The translations under genes were made by a program, and so were the position numbers. This document shows positions 6,992 to 16,075 of a DNA stretch of 64,000 nucleotides, in pieces. The notes beneath the pieces were generated by a model. The model did no database searches, was not told the origin of the DNA, and worked only from the letters and a program-made list of their open reading frames with translations. The first letter of the stretch is position 1, and the number at the start of each line of letters is the position of its first letter. Source of the stretch: Chloroflexota bacterium (GTDB lineage Bacteria > Chloroflexota > Anaerolineae > Aggregatilineales > Phototrophicaceae); assembly GCA_014338005.1 (NCBI GenBank), contig QUBZ01000003.1:20850-84849 (forward strand). The letters run 5' to 3'.

Positions 6992-7543
6992 TCAGATTGT
7001 TTCGGGCAGCGGGCGCGCGCCGTTACTGTGCGCCGCGGCGTGCTGCCGTTCGATGCGGCGCTGAAGGTAGGGCGAAAAATGCCCCTGATAGCGCGCTTGC
7101 AGCTCCGGCAGTTTCCAGTCCTCGCCGGTCACACGGCCCCGGCAGTTGGGCGCGCCGCACCGGCAGTCGAATTCGTCGTAGGGGCTGCCGTCGGACATGG
7201 CGTAGTCGTAACAGATTTCCTCGCCGGGCTGAATATCCCGCAGCGCCACCAGCGCGATCTGGCCGCTGAGGCCCGCGTTTGGGTCGCAGGAATGGTTGAT
7301 GAAGTCGGAAGGTTCGGTGCGGGTGGGGGCCAGGAACAAATCGTCCTCCACCTGAAGGCTGTGGCTTTGCGCCAGCGGCGGCAGCCGGCGCAGCGTCTCC
7401 AGGTTCACCACCATACCCGTCCACACCACCAGCAGTTCCCCGGCGGCGATGGCCTGGCGGGTAAAAACACCGAATGCGCCCTTCCGTTCCAGCGGGCGAA
7501 CTTCCAGGCGCGGCGAAAGATAAGATGCGGGTTGGTCGTCCAA
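6992..7543 (-). CDS. SET-domain protein lysine methyltransferase-like
   Basis: About 183 residues. The SET-domain signatures are in order: KGAFGVFT near residue 22 (S-adenosylmethionine loop), NHSCDPNA near 84 (pseudoknot motif), GEEICYDY near 108 (catalytic Tyr), and a post-SET cysteine cluster CRCGAPNC near 127-134. This predicts SAM-dependent methylation of protein lysine. Bacterial SET proteins are known but uncommon; the substrate cannot be read. An SD sequence AAGGAG (7554-7549) overlaps the GTG at 7549 but sits 5 bases from the TTG at 7543, so I favour the TTG. It lies between a transglutaminase-like gene and a helical protein gene in the same orientation. Confidence 0.85.
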   Translation of the reverse strand: MDDQPASYLSPRLEVRPLERKGAFGVFTRQAIAAGELLVVWTGMVVNLETLRRLPPLAQSHSLQVEDDLFLAPTRTEPSDFINHSCDPNAGLSGQIALVALRDIQPGEEICYDYAMSDGSPYDEFDCRCGAPNCRGRVTGEDWKLPELQARYQGHFSPYLQRRIERQHAAAHSNGARPLPETI

Positions 7544-7596
7544 GATCACTCCTTGTGTTTAACAGCGCGGCATACAGGATAACGGCGCGGGCCGGG

Positions 7597-8445
7597 TTAA
7601 GGCTGCCAGCCGGGCGGCACGCGCAGGCGGTTGTCGTTTTCGTACAGGGCGCGCACATCCGGGAAAACCGCATCGCCCGCCAGTAAAAGATCGGCCAGGC
7701 GATCAATTTGTTCGGCGTCTGCGGCGGCCTCCTGGTCGCTGCCGGCGATCCAGTCCCAGTCATCCCAGGGCAGGATTTCGACCTTGTTGAGCGCCAGAAA
7801 GTCGCGCACGACATTACCCCGGATGAACGCCAGGCCGTGCATGTCGAAAATGCCAAAACGGGCAGGGTCGGCGCCCTCGCGGCGGGCAATCAGCCAGGCT
7901 TTGCCGCCGGTGATGAACTGGTCGCGCGGCACGTCGAAGGTGTCGAAGCCGATGCCGAGCGCCTGCTGCTGGAAGGCATCAAGCTGGGCGTCCACCAGAA
8001 ACCAGCGCGCCAGCTGCGTATCCCAGATTTCGCATACCCAGTGATCTTCGTAATGGTCGGGCAAAAAATACGCGCCGAAGCCCGCCCGCGCCCGCACCGG
8101 GACGCCCTGATGCCGCAGCATGGCGCACAGCAGCACCGAAAAATCGCGGCAGTTGCCGACCAGCCGCCGGTCGAGCGGGCGTTCTTCGGTCAGCGGGCGG
8201 TCGTCCAGTTCCAGCAGGCGTTTGAGCTTTTTCGCCACCGGGCGCAGGTTGACCTCCTGCTTACGCTCCTCGGTCAGCGTGAGGCCGTACCGTTCCGCCC
8301 AGAAGATATGCACCATCAAACCCTGAACGATTTTAACCAGGGACGGCAGATCGGGCGGCAGGCGGTCGAAGTGGGCAGTATATTCGCCCGGATCGGTCAT
8401 CAGGCCGGGCGCAGCGTAATAGGTCTGGGGAGTGTCGGAAACCAT
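7597..8445 (-). CDS. Transglutaminase-like superfamily protein
   Basis: A 282-residue cytosolic protein with the transglutaminase/protease-like core. The catalytic triad candidates are Cys 99 in GNCRDFSVLLCAMLR, His 135 in DHWVCEIWD and Asp 152 in WFLVDAQLD, in the right order and spacing. There is no signal peptide. The family covers papain-fold proteases, amidases and cross-linkers, so the reaction is not determined. It is upstream of the SET gene by about 50 bases and is probably in the same operon. Confidence 0.8.
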   Translation of the reverse strand: MVSDTPQTYYAAPGLMTDPGEYTAHFDRLPPDLPSLVKIVQGLMVHIFWAERYGLTLTEERKQEVNLRPVAKKLKRLLELDDRPLTEERPLDRRLVGNCRDFSVLLCAMLRHQGVPVRARAGFGAYFLPDHYEDHWVCEIWDTQLARWFLVDAQLDAFQQQALGIGFDTFDVPRDQFITGGKAWLIARREGADPARFGIFDMHGLAFIRGNVVRDFLALNKVEILPWDDWDWIAGSDQEAAADAEQIDRLADLLLAGDAVFPDVRALYENDNRLRVPPGWQP

Positions 8446-8516
8446 AACAGACGCTTTCTCTACCGGGAGATCGTAATGCGCCGGCGACGGCGGCCAGGCT
8501 GGATTCTACACCGGCT

Positions 8517-9530
8517 TCAGCCGCCGGACAACCACCGCTGGACAGCCATCACGCCGCGCAGGTTGCGCTCGAACTCGCTGTCGCGCGTGCCGGAAAGTTC
8601 GACATCTACCGACGGGATGCCCTGGCCGTCGAACCAGTTGGGGGCCGTGCCGGTGACCTGGTAAGCGGTGAAAGGCTGGCCGTAGGGATAGCCCGCCGCT
8701 TCGCCCAAAACGGCGGCCAGCGTCCACGATATGCCGCCGCCGGGACAGTCCCCGGCGAAAACGCCGCGCGCGGCGCTGTGATAAAAAATGGCCGCCGCCG
8801 GGCGCAGTTCGTTTGCCAGGGCGGCCAGCGCCCGCGTCTCCGGCTCGGAAAACGGCCCCGCGCCGGGGTTGACCTGCCGGGTGCGCCAATACGCCTGCGC
8901 CGACCATTCGCAGCTCCAGTTGCGGTTGAGGTCTACACCGTTGGCGTTAAAACGCCCGTCGGCCACCTGTCCCAGGGCGAATCCATCCGGGTTGGCAGCC
9001 GGAACCAGCACCAGGGTTATATCCGGCAGCACGTCGCCGGGGCTGCGCTCGAAGTGGGCGGCCAGTTCGTTGAGCAGGGTGATGGTGTTGGCTTCGTAAC
9101 CGGCATGGATGCCGCCCACCAGCAGCAGCGTTTGCCGCCCGCTGCCAAAACGCCAGGCCAGAATATCCCGCCCGCCGGCGGACTGGCCGACGGTGAAAAC
9201 GCGGCGCGGGCGGGCGGACAGGTCGGCGGCGGCGATTCCTACGGATGGATTGGCCGGCAGCAGGGTGATGGGCGGCGGAGTGGGCATAGGCGGCGGCGTG
9301 GGCGTGTCCGACGCCGGCGGCAGGACGATGCCGCGCGGCGTGTGGGTGGCGCGCGGCACGGCCAGTACAACCGGCGCAGCGGTGTCGGTAGGGAGTTCTG
9401 TTAAGACTAAAGTCGGCTGGCAAGCGGCGGCAGATACGAGTATGATTAACGCAAAGCGGTTATATACCGGCTGCCCCGCGTGCCGGCGCCGAAGGTGGTG
9501 TATGATGTCTCGAATCCAGGCTGCCTTCAT
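8517..9530 (-). CDS. M14-family zinc carboxypeptidase lipoprotein
   Basis: 337 residues. The lipobox LVSAAAC has its Cys at residue 37, after a basic n-region. A Pro/Thr-rich linker (about 65-90) leads to an M14 catalytic domain with zinc ligands H142 and E146 (GGIHAGYE), the substrate-binding GVDLNRNW segment (about 198-205), the third ligand H251 in YHS, and a general-base candidate E311 in VDVELSG. It should be a surface-anchored metallocarboxypeptidase acting on peptides or cell-wall peptides. The only usable start codon in frame is the ATG at 9530. This makes its 5' end overlap the divergent lipoprotein gene, and the long n-region is unusual, so the start is uncertain. Confidence 0.8.
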   Translation of the reverse strand: MKAAWIRDIIHHLRRRHAGQPVYNRFALIILVSAAACQPTLVLTELPTDTAAPVVLAVPRATHTPRGIVLPPASDTPTPPPMPTPPPITLLPANPSVGIAAADLSARPRRVFTVGQSAGGRDILAWRFGSGRQTLLLVGGIHAGYEANTITLLNELAAHFERSPGDVLPDITLVLVPAANPDGFALGQVADGRFNANGVDLNRNWSCEWSAQAYWRTRQVNPGAGPFSEPETRALAALANELRPAAAIFYHSAARGVFAGDCPGGGISWTLAAVLGEAAGYPYGQPFTAYQVTGTAPNWFDGQGIPSVDVELSGTRDSEFERNLRGVMAVQRWLSGG

Positions 9531-10566
9531 CTTCGTACTGCTGCTCCTGGCGGCTTGCCAGCCTCAGGCGGAGGAGATTGTTGATCTGCCGACGCTGGCG
9601 GTGCTGCCCAGCCTGACGCCCAGCAACACGCCGACGTTCACGCCGACGGCCACTTTTACACCGACGCCGACGGCCACTTTTACACCGACGGCGACGAATA
9701 CACCCACGCCGACGGCCACTTTTACGCCGTCGCTGACGCCGACCTTCACCATCACGCCGACGTTTACCATCACGCCGACCGATACGCCGACCAATACCCC
9801 GACGCCGACCGAAACCTCCACCGCTTCGCCGACGCCGAGTACGCCCCAGATTATCACATTTACGGCCAGCGCCACCAGTGTCGCGCCCAACACGAGCATC
9901 ACGCTGACATGGCAGACGATTTCCGACACGGCGCGAATTGACCAGCTCAACCAGCAGGGGGCCGTCGTGCAGACGTTTTCGGTCGTGCCGTCCGGCCAGC
10001 TTCCGGTATTGGTTCCGGGCAACCTGGGGCGGCTGGTGGTCTACCGGCTGGTGGCGATACGCGGCGGCCAGGAAGCGACCGCCTCCGTGCCGATCACGAT
10101 ACAGTGTTCCATCGGCTGGTTTTTCGGCAACGAGTTCGCCCCGCCGGGTTCGGGGTGTCCGACGGCGGTGGGCGCTATCGGGCAGGGGGCATTCCAGTCG
10201 TTCGAGCGCGGGTTTATGGTGTACGTCAACGCCAACGGCCTGAACACCATTTACGGCTTGCAGGCGCAGAACAACCTGTATATCGGTTATACCAACGGCT
10301 GGGACGGCACGACCAGCTACACCTGTTTTGGCACGCCGCCGAGCGGGCTGCTGGCCCCGCAGGAATTGTTCGCCTGGGCGTTCTGCAATACCAACGCGCC
10401 TATCGGCTCGTGGACTGGGGCGCTGGGTTGGGCCACCTCCGGCCTCAACCGGGACCAGCGCACCATCCAGTTTGAAGAAGGCACGGGCGCGTTTTACATT
10501 GACGCGCCGGTGGGTGTGTTCCGCTTTAGCGGCCCGCAGACCCGCACCTGGACGAAAATCAAGTGA
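9505..10566 (+). CDS. Secreted lipoprotein with Thr/Pro-rich stalk
   Basis: A 353-residue lipoprotein. The signal peptide ends with the lipobox LLLAAC (Cys 18). It is followed by about 70 residues of Thr-Pro repeats (TFTPTAT, TPTPT), encoded by nearly repeated 18-24-nt units, and then an Ig/beta-sandwich-like section (about 115-200) and a C-terminal domain rich in Gly, Asn and aromatic residues with paired Cys. The Thr/Pro stalk is a common cell-surface spacer in this phylum. The function is unknown. SD GAAGGTGG at 9491 supports the ATG at 9502 or 9505. It diverges from the carboxypeptidase gene. Confidence 0.75.
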   Translation: MSRIQAAFIFVLLLLAACQPQAEEIVDLPTLAVLPSLTPSNTPTFTPTATFTPTPTATFTPTATNTPTPTATFTPSLTPTFTITPTFTITPTDTPTNTPTPTETSTASPTPSTPQIITFTASATSVAPNTSITLTWQTISDTARIDQLNQQGAVVQTFSVVPSGQLPVLVPGNLGRLVVYRLVAIRGGQEATASVPITIQCSIGWFFGNEFAPPGSGCPTAVGAIGQGAFQSFERGFMVYVNANGLNTIYGLQAQNNLYIGYTNGWDGTTSYTCFGTPPSGLLAPQELFAWAFCNTNAPIGSWTGALGWATSGLNRDQRTIQFEEGTGAFYIDAPVGVFRFSGPQTRTWTKIK

Positions 10567-10582
10567 GCGGCAGGCAGCCAGC

Positions 10583-11152
10583 GTGAACCCGACCCTGATT
10601 TTGTTCGCCGGGATGCCCGGCAGCGGTAAAACCACACTGGCGCGGATGCTGGCGCGCGAGTTAAGTATCCCGGTATTCGCCAAAGACCGCGTCCAGCGTG
10701 TGCTGCGCGACCACAACCTGGCGGACGCCTCCAGCGGCGATGGCTATTACATCATCCTGGATATGGCCGACGAGCAGCTTTCGCTGGGTTTGAGCGTCAT
10801 CCTGGACGCGACCTTCCCGCTCGATCACTTCCGCACCGTCGCCAGCGAAATCGCCGCCCGCTACAGCGCCAAGTTTGCCGCCATTTACTGCACCTGCTCC
10901 GACGATACGGTGTGGCAGGAGCGCATGACTCACCGCGTCCAGTATGTGCCGGGCTGGAAGCCGGTCGGCTGGGACGATGTGGTGCGGATGCGCGATTATT
11001 ACCAGCCCTGGAATGATAATGCCCTGGTGGTGGATTCGCTGTACCTGCCGGAAGAAAACTTCCCGAAGGTGCTGGAATATGTTCAGCAAGCCGGGCCGCG
11101 TATGTACGTGGCGGTGCAGCCGCTGCCGGAGCGCGACCGGCGCAAACGTTAA
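10583..11152 (+). CDS. P-loop ATP-dependent kinase (AAA_33/COG0645-type)
   Basis: A 189-residue cytosolic protein starting at GTG 10583, 16 bases after the lipoprotein stop. Walker A GMPGSGKTT is at residues 10-18, a Walker B-like strand VILDATF is near 75, and an Arg-rich lid is near 115. It resembles small predicted kinases such as those related to polynucleotide kinase, gluconate kinase and zeta toxin. The substrate is unknown. The SD sequence is weak, so expression may be coupled to the upstream gene. Confidence 0.75.
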   Translation: MNPTLILFAGMPGSGKTTLARMLARELSIPVFAKDRVQRVLRDHNLADASSGDGYYIILDMADEQLSLGLSVILDATFPLDHFRTVASEIAARYSAKFAAIYCTCSDDTVWQERMTHRVQYVPGWKPVGWDDVVRMRDYYQPWNDNALVVDSLYLPEENFPKVLEYVQQAGPRMYVAVQPLPERDRRKR

Positions 11153-11217
11153 GGTCTGCCGGTTTGCCGCAACACGCGGCACTCTTTTTCGTATATCGAA
11201 TAGTGTACACTAAGCAA

Positions 11218-11278
11218 CCTCACCCCTAACCCTTCTCCATTGGAGCGAGGGAAACGAGCAAAGCGCGAGGGGGTGAGG
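11218..11278. repeat. Small palindromic intergenic repeat
   Basis: A 61-bp element with inverted ends CCTCACCCC (11218-11226) and GGGGTGAGG (11270-11278), and Cys/Ser-like pyrimidine then purine tracts inside. It looks like a non-coding interspersed palindrome rather than an insertion sequence, as it has no coding capacity. Confidence 0.6.
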
Positions 11279-11330
11279 TCATCGAAAACCTTTAGACCGT
11301 GCTGCGTTTCACTTGCGGAAGGATAACGTT

Positions 11331-12047
11331 GTGCGACGTTTTGTTATTGTGTTACTGCTGCTCAGTTTCGGATGCACCGGCGCGCCCACCGCAGCGCCGC
11401 CCGATCCGCAGCAGCTTTTGAGCCAGGCGGCGGCCAATATCCGCCAGACCGAGACATTTCGGATGACGGTCGAGCGCACCGGCAGAGAATATTACATTAA
11501 TACCGACTATGGTTATGCCGAATTCCGGCGGGCGGAAGTGCAGTACGCCGCGCCGGATACCATCCAGGCAGGGGTGCGCGTGATAGCCGCCGGGCTGCCG
11601 ATTGACCTGGAAATTTTCTTCCGGGGACAAAATCAATGGCTGCGCGGCATCTGGACGAATAACACCTGGGTTCGGCTGGCCTTCGTGCCGGGTTTCACCC
11701 CGGCGGCGCTGATGGCGGCGGAAACCGGCTTTCAGGCGGCCATCAGGGCGCTGACCGGCTTGCAGATGATCGGCAGCGAACAGTTGGTGGACGGCACGCC
11801 GGTTTACCACATCAAAGCCGAGGCGGAAGGCGAAGACGTTTCGGCATTTATGGCCGGTTTAATTCAGGTCACGGGGCAGGTGGTGGCGGACGTGTTTATC
11901 CACCGCGAATCGCTGCTGCCAGTGCGGTTCGAGATCGTCCAGCCGGAAGGCGAAGGCGCGGAGGATGCCGAACCGACGGTCTGGGAGATTGAGGTCTACG
12001 ACTTCGACCAGCCCGCCCGCCTGGACGACCCGGAAGCGGCCTCATGA
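11331..12047 (+). CDS. LppX/LprAFG-like lipoprotein
   Basis: A 238-residue lipoprotein starting at GTG 11331 with SD GGAAGGA 7 bases upstream. The lipobox LLLSFGC places Cys at 15. The mature part (QQLLSQAAANIRQTETFRMTVERTG ...) matches the LolA/LppX-type half-barrel fold: helix-rich start, long beta sheet, and the phrase LQMIGSEQLVDGTPVYHI typical of the family. Mycobacterial relatives (LprG, LppX) carry lipids across the periplasm. It overlaps the following MFS gene by 4 bases (ATGA), as LprG is paired with the P55 MFS exporter in mycobacteria. That pairing is the strongest functional clue. Confidence 0.75.
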   Translation: MRRFVIVLLLLSFGCTGAPTAAPPDPQQLLSQAAANIRQTETFRMTVERTGREYYINTDYGYAEFRRAEVQYAAPDTIQAGVRVIAAGLPIDLEIFFRGQNQWLRGIWTNNTWVRLAFVPGFTPAALMAAETGFQAAIRALTGLQMIGSEQLVDGTPVYHIKAEAEGEDVSAFMAGLIQVTGQVVADVFIHRESLLPVRFEIVQPEGEGAEDAEPTVWEIEVYDFDQPARLDDPEAAS

Positions 12048-13741
12048 CCGCAGTAACAGGACAATCGAAGGCACATCCGGCGCGGCCCTGGGTTGTGCTG
12101 GCGCTGATCTGCGTGCCGGTGTTCATCGGGTCGCTGGATTTAACGATTGTTTCGGCCTTCCTGCCGGAAATTATCGTCGGGTTGGGGCTGCCGCTGCAAA
12201 CCTCGCTGGACGATTCGGCCTGGATTGTGAGCGGGTATCTGCTGGCATATGCCGTCAGCATGACGTTCATGGGGCGCATCAGCGACCTGCTGGGGCGGCG
12301 CTGGGTGTACGTGGCCTGCCTGCTGATTTTTATCATCGGCTCGGTGCTGGTGGCGACGGCGCACCTGGGACCGACCGATGCGCTGTATACGATTTTTCGC
12401 CGCCTGGGGCAGCGTCCCGACCGGGAGAGCGTGACTCTGCTGGCGATCATCCTGGGGCGCGTGGTGCAGGCGTTTGGCGCGGGCGCGCTGGTTCCCGTCA
12501 GTCTGGCGCTGGTGGGTGACCTGTTCCCGGCGGCGCGGCGGGCGCAGCCTTTGGGCGTGATCGGCGCGGTGGATACGCTGGGCTGGGTGCTGGGCCACCT
12601 GTACGGCGGCATACTGGTGAACTTTTTCGCCGCTCACCGGGACGGTTTCCGCCAGCTTCTCGACAGCCTGGGTTTAAGCTACTGGCCGTCCCCAGACTGG
12701 CGCACGCTGTTCTGGATCAACGTGCCGGTGACGCTGGCGGCGCTGGCGCTGGCGCTGTGGGCGCTGCGCCGCGTGCCGATGCACCGCGCCGCCGGGCGCT
12801 TCGACTGGGCCGGGGCGCTGCTCATCACCGGGGCGCTGGTGGGGCTGATCGTCGGGCTGGGCGCGAACATCGAAGTTTCCAGCACAACGGCCACTTTCCA
12901 GGAATTGACACGCATCCCGTCCTATGCCGGGCCGGTGCTGCTGCTGGCGCTGGCGCTGTTCGTCGGTTTTATATGGGTGGAACGGCGGGTGAAAAACCCG
13001 CTCATCGAACCGACTTTGTTCCGCCGCCGCAATTTATCCGCCGGGGCGCTGGTGAACCTGTGCGTCGGCTTCGGCCTGATGATCGGCCTGGTGAGCGTGC
13101 CGATTCTGGTCAACATTCGTATTGAGGACGCATCTAAACTATCCCAGGCGGCCTTGCAGGCCGGGGTGCTGCTGTCCGCGCTGACCGTACCGATGGCGCT
13201 GGCCGCCGTGCCGGGCGGCTGGTTGAGCGACCGCTTCGGCTACCAGAAAACAACGGCGGCGGGGCTGGCGCTGGCGGGGCTGGGTTTCGCGCTTATGTGG
13301 CAGACCTGGCGGATTGATCTGCCGGATGCCATCATCGCGCTGGAAATGCTGCTGGTGGGCGTCGGCCTGGGGCTGACCTTTTCCCCCATCAGCGCCGCCG
13401 TCATCAATTCCGCCGACGACGATCACCGGGGCGTGGCCTCGGCGCTGGTCATCATCCTGCGGCTGGTCGGCATGACGGTGGCGGTCGCCTCGCTGACCAG
13501 CCTGGCCTTACAGCGCATATCGCAGCTGGCGGCTACCGAACTGGGGTCGGCGGTGGCCGACCCGACTCAGTTCGTGGACGAGTACTCGCGGATCACGGTG
13601 CAGGTGCTTGGGGAAATGGGGCTGCTGGGGGCGGCGATCTGCGGGCTGGCGCTGGTGCCGGCGCTGCTGGGGCTGCGGCGCGAACATCCCGCGCCCCTGA
13701 CCCAGACCGGCGAACACCGGGCGGTGACGCCGGGCGACTGA
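12044..13741 (+). CDS. MFS exporter, DHA2/14-TM type (P55-like)
   Basis: A 565-residue transporter. MFS motif A is present after helix 2 (GRISDLLGRRW), motif C-like residues lie near helix 5 (GAVDTLGWVLG), and a second A-like motif is GGWLSDRFGYQ. About fourteen hydrophobic helices are visible. A long loop carries PSPDWRTLFWINVP, typical of DHA2 drug/lipid exporters. Near residue 495 a soluble stretch (ELGSAVADPTQFVDEYSR) lies between the last two helices, as in the extended helix 11-12 hairpin of P55-type exporters. It is translationally coupled to the LppX-like lipoprotein and should work with it to move a lipid or glycolipid outward. The substrate is inferred only. Confidence 0.85.
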   Translation: MTAVTGQSKAHPARPWVVLALICVPVFIGSLDLTIVSAFLPEIIVGLGLPLQTSLDDSAWIVSGYLLAYAVSMTFMGRISDLLGRRWVYVACLLIFIIGSVLVATAHLGPTDALYTIFRRLGQRPDRESVTLLAIILGRVVQAFGAGALVPVSLALVGDLFPAARRAQPLGVIGAVDTLGWVLGHLYGGILVNFFAAHRDGFRQLLDSLGLSYWPSPDWRTLFWINVPVTLAALALALWALRRVPMHRAAGRFDWAGALLITGALVGLIVGLGANIEVSSTTATFQELTRIPSYAGPVLLLALALFVGFIWVERRVKNPLIEPTLFRRRNLSAGALVNLCVGFGLMIGLVSVPILVNIRIEDASKLSQAALQAGVLLSALTVPMALAAVPGGWLSDRFGYQKTTAAGLALAGLGFALMWQTWRIDLPDAIIALEMLLVGVGLGLTFSPISAAVINSADDDHRGVASALVIILRLVGMTVAVASLTSLALQRISQLAATELGSAVADPTQFVDEYSRITVQVLGEMGLLGAAICGLALVPALLGLRREHPAPLTQTGEHRAVTPGD

Positions 13742-13807
13742 TACAGCTAACAGGTGGCCGAAAAACTGCCGGCGATGAGCCGGATTTTATCGTGGTAGGG
13801 TTAATCT

Positions 13808-13826
13808 TCACCCTGCGCCAGGGTGA
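13808..13826. terminator. Possible bidirectional terminator hairpin
   Basis: TCACCCTG - CGC - CAGGGTGA, an 8-bp perfect stem between the convergent MFS and FHA genes. No long U-run follows on either strand. Confidence 0.3.
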
Positions 13827-13876
13827 TCGCCATCCATAATAACGGGGCTTGAACGTACCCGCCGCGCCTTTCCAGA

Positions 13877-14572
13877 TCAGCCGCAGGTGACGCTGTAACC
13901 GAGCGCCCGCAGGATGTCCCAGATGAGCGGCAGCCGGTCCCACAGGCACAACTGGTCTACCAGGAATGCGCCGGCCAGCGTGCCGCAGCAGCACAGCAGC
14001 GAAATCCCGGCGCAGCCGATCAATATCCAGCGGGCGGTGCTGCGCGGTTCTTCCTCGCGGACGGCGTAAGGGTCATATTCGTAACCGGGGCCGGGGGGCG
14101 CCTGCGGCGGCGTATACGCCGGCTGTTCGGGGGCGGGAGCATAACCGAAGGGCGACGGTGCGGGCTGCGAAACCGGGGGCTGCGGTGGCCGCGCCACCGG
14201 GGAAGCCGCCGTGGCCGGCATCTCCGGGCCGACATCGGCGGGCGGCGCGGCGGCGGCCTGCGCCCGCACCAGTTCGTATCCCAGGGTGACAGTTTCTCCC
14301 AGGCCGATCATGTCACCGTTGTTTAAGGGCTTGGCGCCCGTTAAACGCTGTCCGTTAACGAAAGTCCCATTCGTCGAACCCAAGTCTTCCAGCGTAAAAC
14401 CGCCCGCGCCGCGCGTCAGGCGCATGTGGTGGCGGCTTACCTCCGGGTCGTTGATGGTGATGTCGTTGGTGATGTCACGACCGAGGGTAATGATGTCTTT
14501 GTTCAGCTCATAAACCTGGTTCGGCTGGGGGCCTCGGCGGACGACCAGACGAAAACGCTCGTTGGCCTGCAT
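13877..14572 (-). CDS. FHA-domain membrane-anchored protein
   Basis: 231 residues. An N-terminal FHA domain (about 8-85) has the phosphothreonine-binding residues GR (31-32), SRHH (46-49) and GSTNG (65-69). A Pro-rich low-complexity region (about 110-175) follows, then a hydrophobic segment rich in Cys (about 184-207) that would anchor the protein in the membrane, and a short tail. FHA domains read Ser/Thr kinase signalling. The nearest kinase here is the TPR-kinase far away at 54,218, so its partner is unknown. Confidence 0.85.
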   Translation of the reverse strand: MQANERFRLVVRRGPQPNQVYELNKDIITLGRDITNDITINDPEVSRHHMRLTRGAGGFTLEDLGSTNGTFVNGQRLTGAKPLNNGDMIGLGETVTLGYELVRAQAAAAPPADVGPEMPATAASPVARPPQPPVSQPAPSPFGYAPAPEQPAYTPPQAPPGPGYEYDPYAVREEEPRSTARWILIGCAGISLLCCCGTLAGAFLVDQLCLWDRLPLIWDILRALGYSVTCG

Positions 14573-14646
14573 ACAGGCGTCCTCCCTTCAGCGATGCGAT
14601 ATTGGGGTAATTATAACAACGTTAAGCAAAAGCCAGCAAGCGGTCT

Positions 14647-15558
14647 TTAATCGCTGGACGGCGGCGCGATTTCCTGGCTGCTGGCGAGGCGGCGCAGGTC
14701 ATCCGGGTTGAGGCCGTAGCGCCGCAGCAGCGCGCCCCCGGTTTCGTCGGCGGCCAGGGTCAGCAGCAGGTGTTCGGTGCCGGTGTAATGGCTGCCCAGG
14801 TTCTGCGCCTGGTCGAGCGCCCGGTTGAGGATGTCCTCCAGGCTGGCGAGCAGGGCGGTATCGCCGCTTTCCAGCTCCCGGCGCAGGCGGGTTTCGTCCA
14901 GGCCGGCGGCGCGCAGCAGGGCGGAAATCGGGCTGCGCTCCTCCAGCAGCAGCACCAGCAGCAGATGTCCCTGGCCGACGGTGGGATGGTCGAGCGTGAC
15001 GGCCAGCTGTTCGGCGGCGTTGATGACACGCCGCGACAGTTCGCTGAGGCGGGCGTTGCGTTTGGCGAGGTGCAGGTCTGGCTCGGTAAAACCGTCGCTT
15101 AGGGCGCGGCGGACGTGGCGTCGAAGCAGCTCCGGCGGCACGTCCAGGTGGCGCAGCAGGGCGCGGGCGTTGCCCACGTTCATGCGGGTGATACCCAGCA
15201 GCAGGTGGCCGGTGCCGATGTAATGGTGGCCGAGCCAGCTGGATTCGTCGGCGGCCAGCGCCAGGGCGATATTCAACTCGTCGGCGTTGGGGATGTCCGG
15301 CGGGAGCGATTCGACGCTGGGCGTGAGCGTTTTCAAAACCTGCTCAATGATGTCGGCGGTCAGGTTCAGCTCCTCCATCACCTGGCAGCCCAGGCTGCCC
15401 CTGGTGAGGATCACCCCGGCCAGCAGGTGGCCGGTATCGGCAAGCGGATGGCGCAAACGGCTGACCACCAGCGCCGTATGCGTCAGGGCGCGGCGGGCAT
15501 GGTGGCTGTAACGGGTATAACTTGGCACTAAGGTTCTCACCGGACGATGACCTGGCAC
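14647..15558 (-). CDS. Stand-alone Clp N-terminal repeat protein
   Basis: A 303-residue protein made only of Clp-N type repeats. Each has an HLL-type motif: DTGHLLAGVI, GTGHLLLGIT, GQGHLLLVLL and GTEHLLLTLA, so two double Clp-N domains are visible (about 18-155 and 160-300). ClpC and ClpB have these in front of AAA+ modules; none is present here. It might act as an adaptor or a substrate-binding accessory for Clp proteases, like ClpS or plant ClpT, which is inference. The start is uncertain because an internal GTG is also possible. Confidence 0.8.
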   Translation of the reverse strand: MPGHRPVRTLVPSYTRYSHHARRALTHTALVVSRLRHPLADTGHLLAGVILTRGSLGCQVMEELNLTADIIEQVLKTLTPSVESLPPDIPNADELNIALALAADESSWLGHHYIGTGHLLLGITRMNVGNARALLRHLDVPPELLRRHVRRALSDGFTEPDLHLAKRNARLSELSRRVINAAEQLAVTLDHPTVGQGHLLLVLLLEERSPISALLRAAGLDETRLRRELESGDTALLASLEDILNRALDQAQNLGSHYTGTEHLLLTLAADETGGALLRRYGLNPDDLRRLASSQEIAPPSSD

Positions 15559-15696
15559 GTTTCGGCTGACCTGTATTTATTATAGTGCCGCTTGTCTACG
15601 CCCTGCAAACCCCATCTTGTCCTGGTTGTGAACCGGCGCAGGTTGGGAGTAAACTGAACAGCGTACCCGGTCGAAAAAACCTTGAGGAGCAGCAGC

Positions 15697-16044
15697 ATGG
15701 AAACGGTGAAAGTTTTCGAGATCAAGGAATACATGATTATCTGGCGGCAGTTGGAACTGATGAACTTTGGCGGCGTGACGGTGCGGGTGCGCGCCATCGT
15801 GCGCTGCACGGGGGGCGAGTACACGATGGACGTGTATTTTGTGGACGACGACAGCGCCGTGCCGGAGCCGATGTACGATATAGCCGAAAAAAAGGGCTAT
15901 CTGTTCCTCAACATTCGGGACATTCTGGCCTTTACCGACATGCTGCGGAACGAGCGCCCGGTATACGGCCACCTGCGCGGCGACCGCCCGGACTGGATGA
16001 GCGTTTCGACGGCCAAAGAGCCGGTCGGCGAAGGCGAGGGATAA
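15697..16044 (+). CDS. Hypothetical protein
   Basis: A 115-residue protein with no recognised family. It looks like a small alpha/beta cytosolic protein (VRVRAIVRCTGGEYTMDVYFVDDDS) without signal or membrane segment. The start ATG has SD GAGGAG 8 bases upstream, so it is likely a real gene. It stands alone between two minus-strand genes. Confidence 0.6.
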   Translation: METVKVFEIKEYMIIWRQLELMNFGGVTVRVRAIVRCTGGEYTMDVYFVDDDSAVPEPMYDIAEKKGYLFLNIRDILAFTDMLRNERPVYGHLRGDRPDWMSVSTAKEPVGEGEG

Positions 16045-16075
16045 GCCGTTATCGGCCTGCGGCGAGGGCGCGGCC

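Noticed and set aside
9630..9840. The near-repeated 18-24-nt units at the start of the lipoprotein gene as a separate repeat element.
   Set aside because: They are in frame and encode the Thr/Pro stalk, so the repetition follows from the protein; they could expand or shrink by slippage, but that is ordinary.
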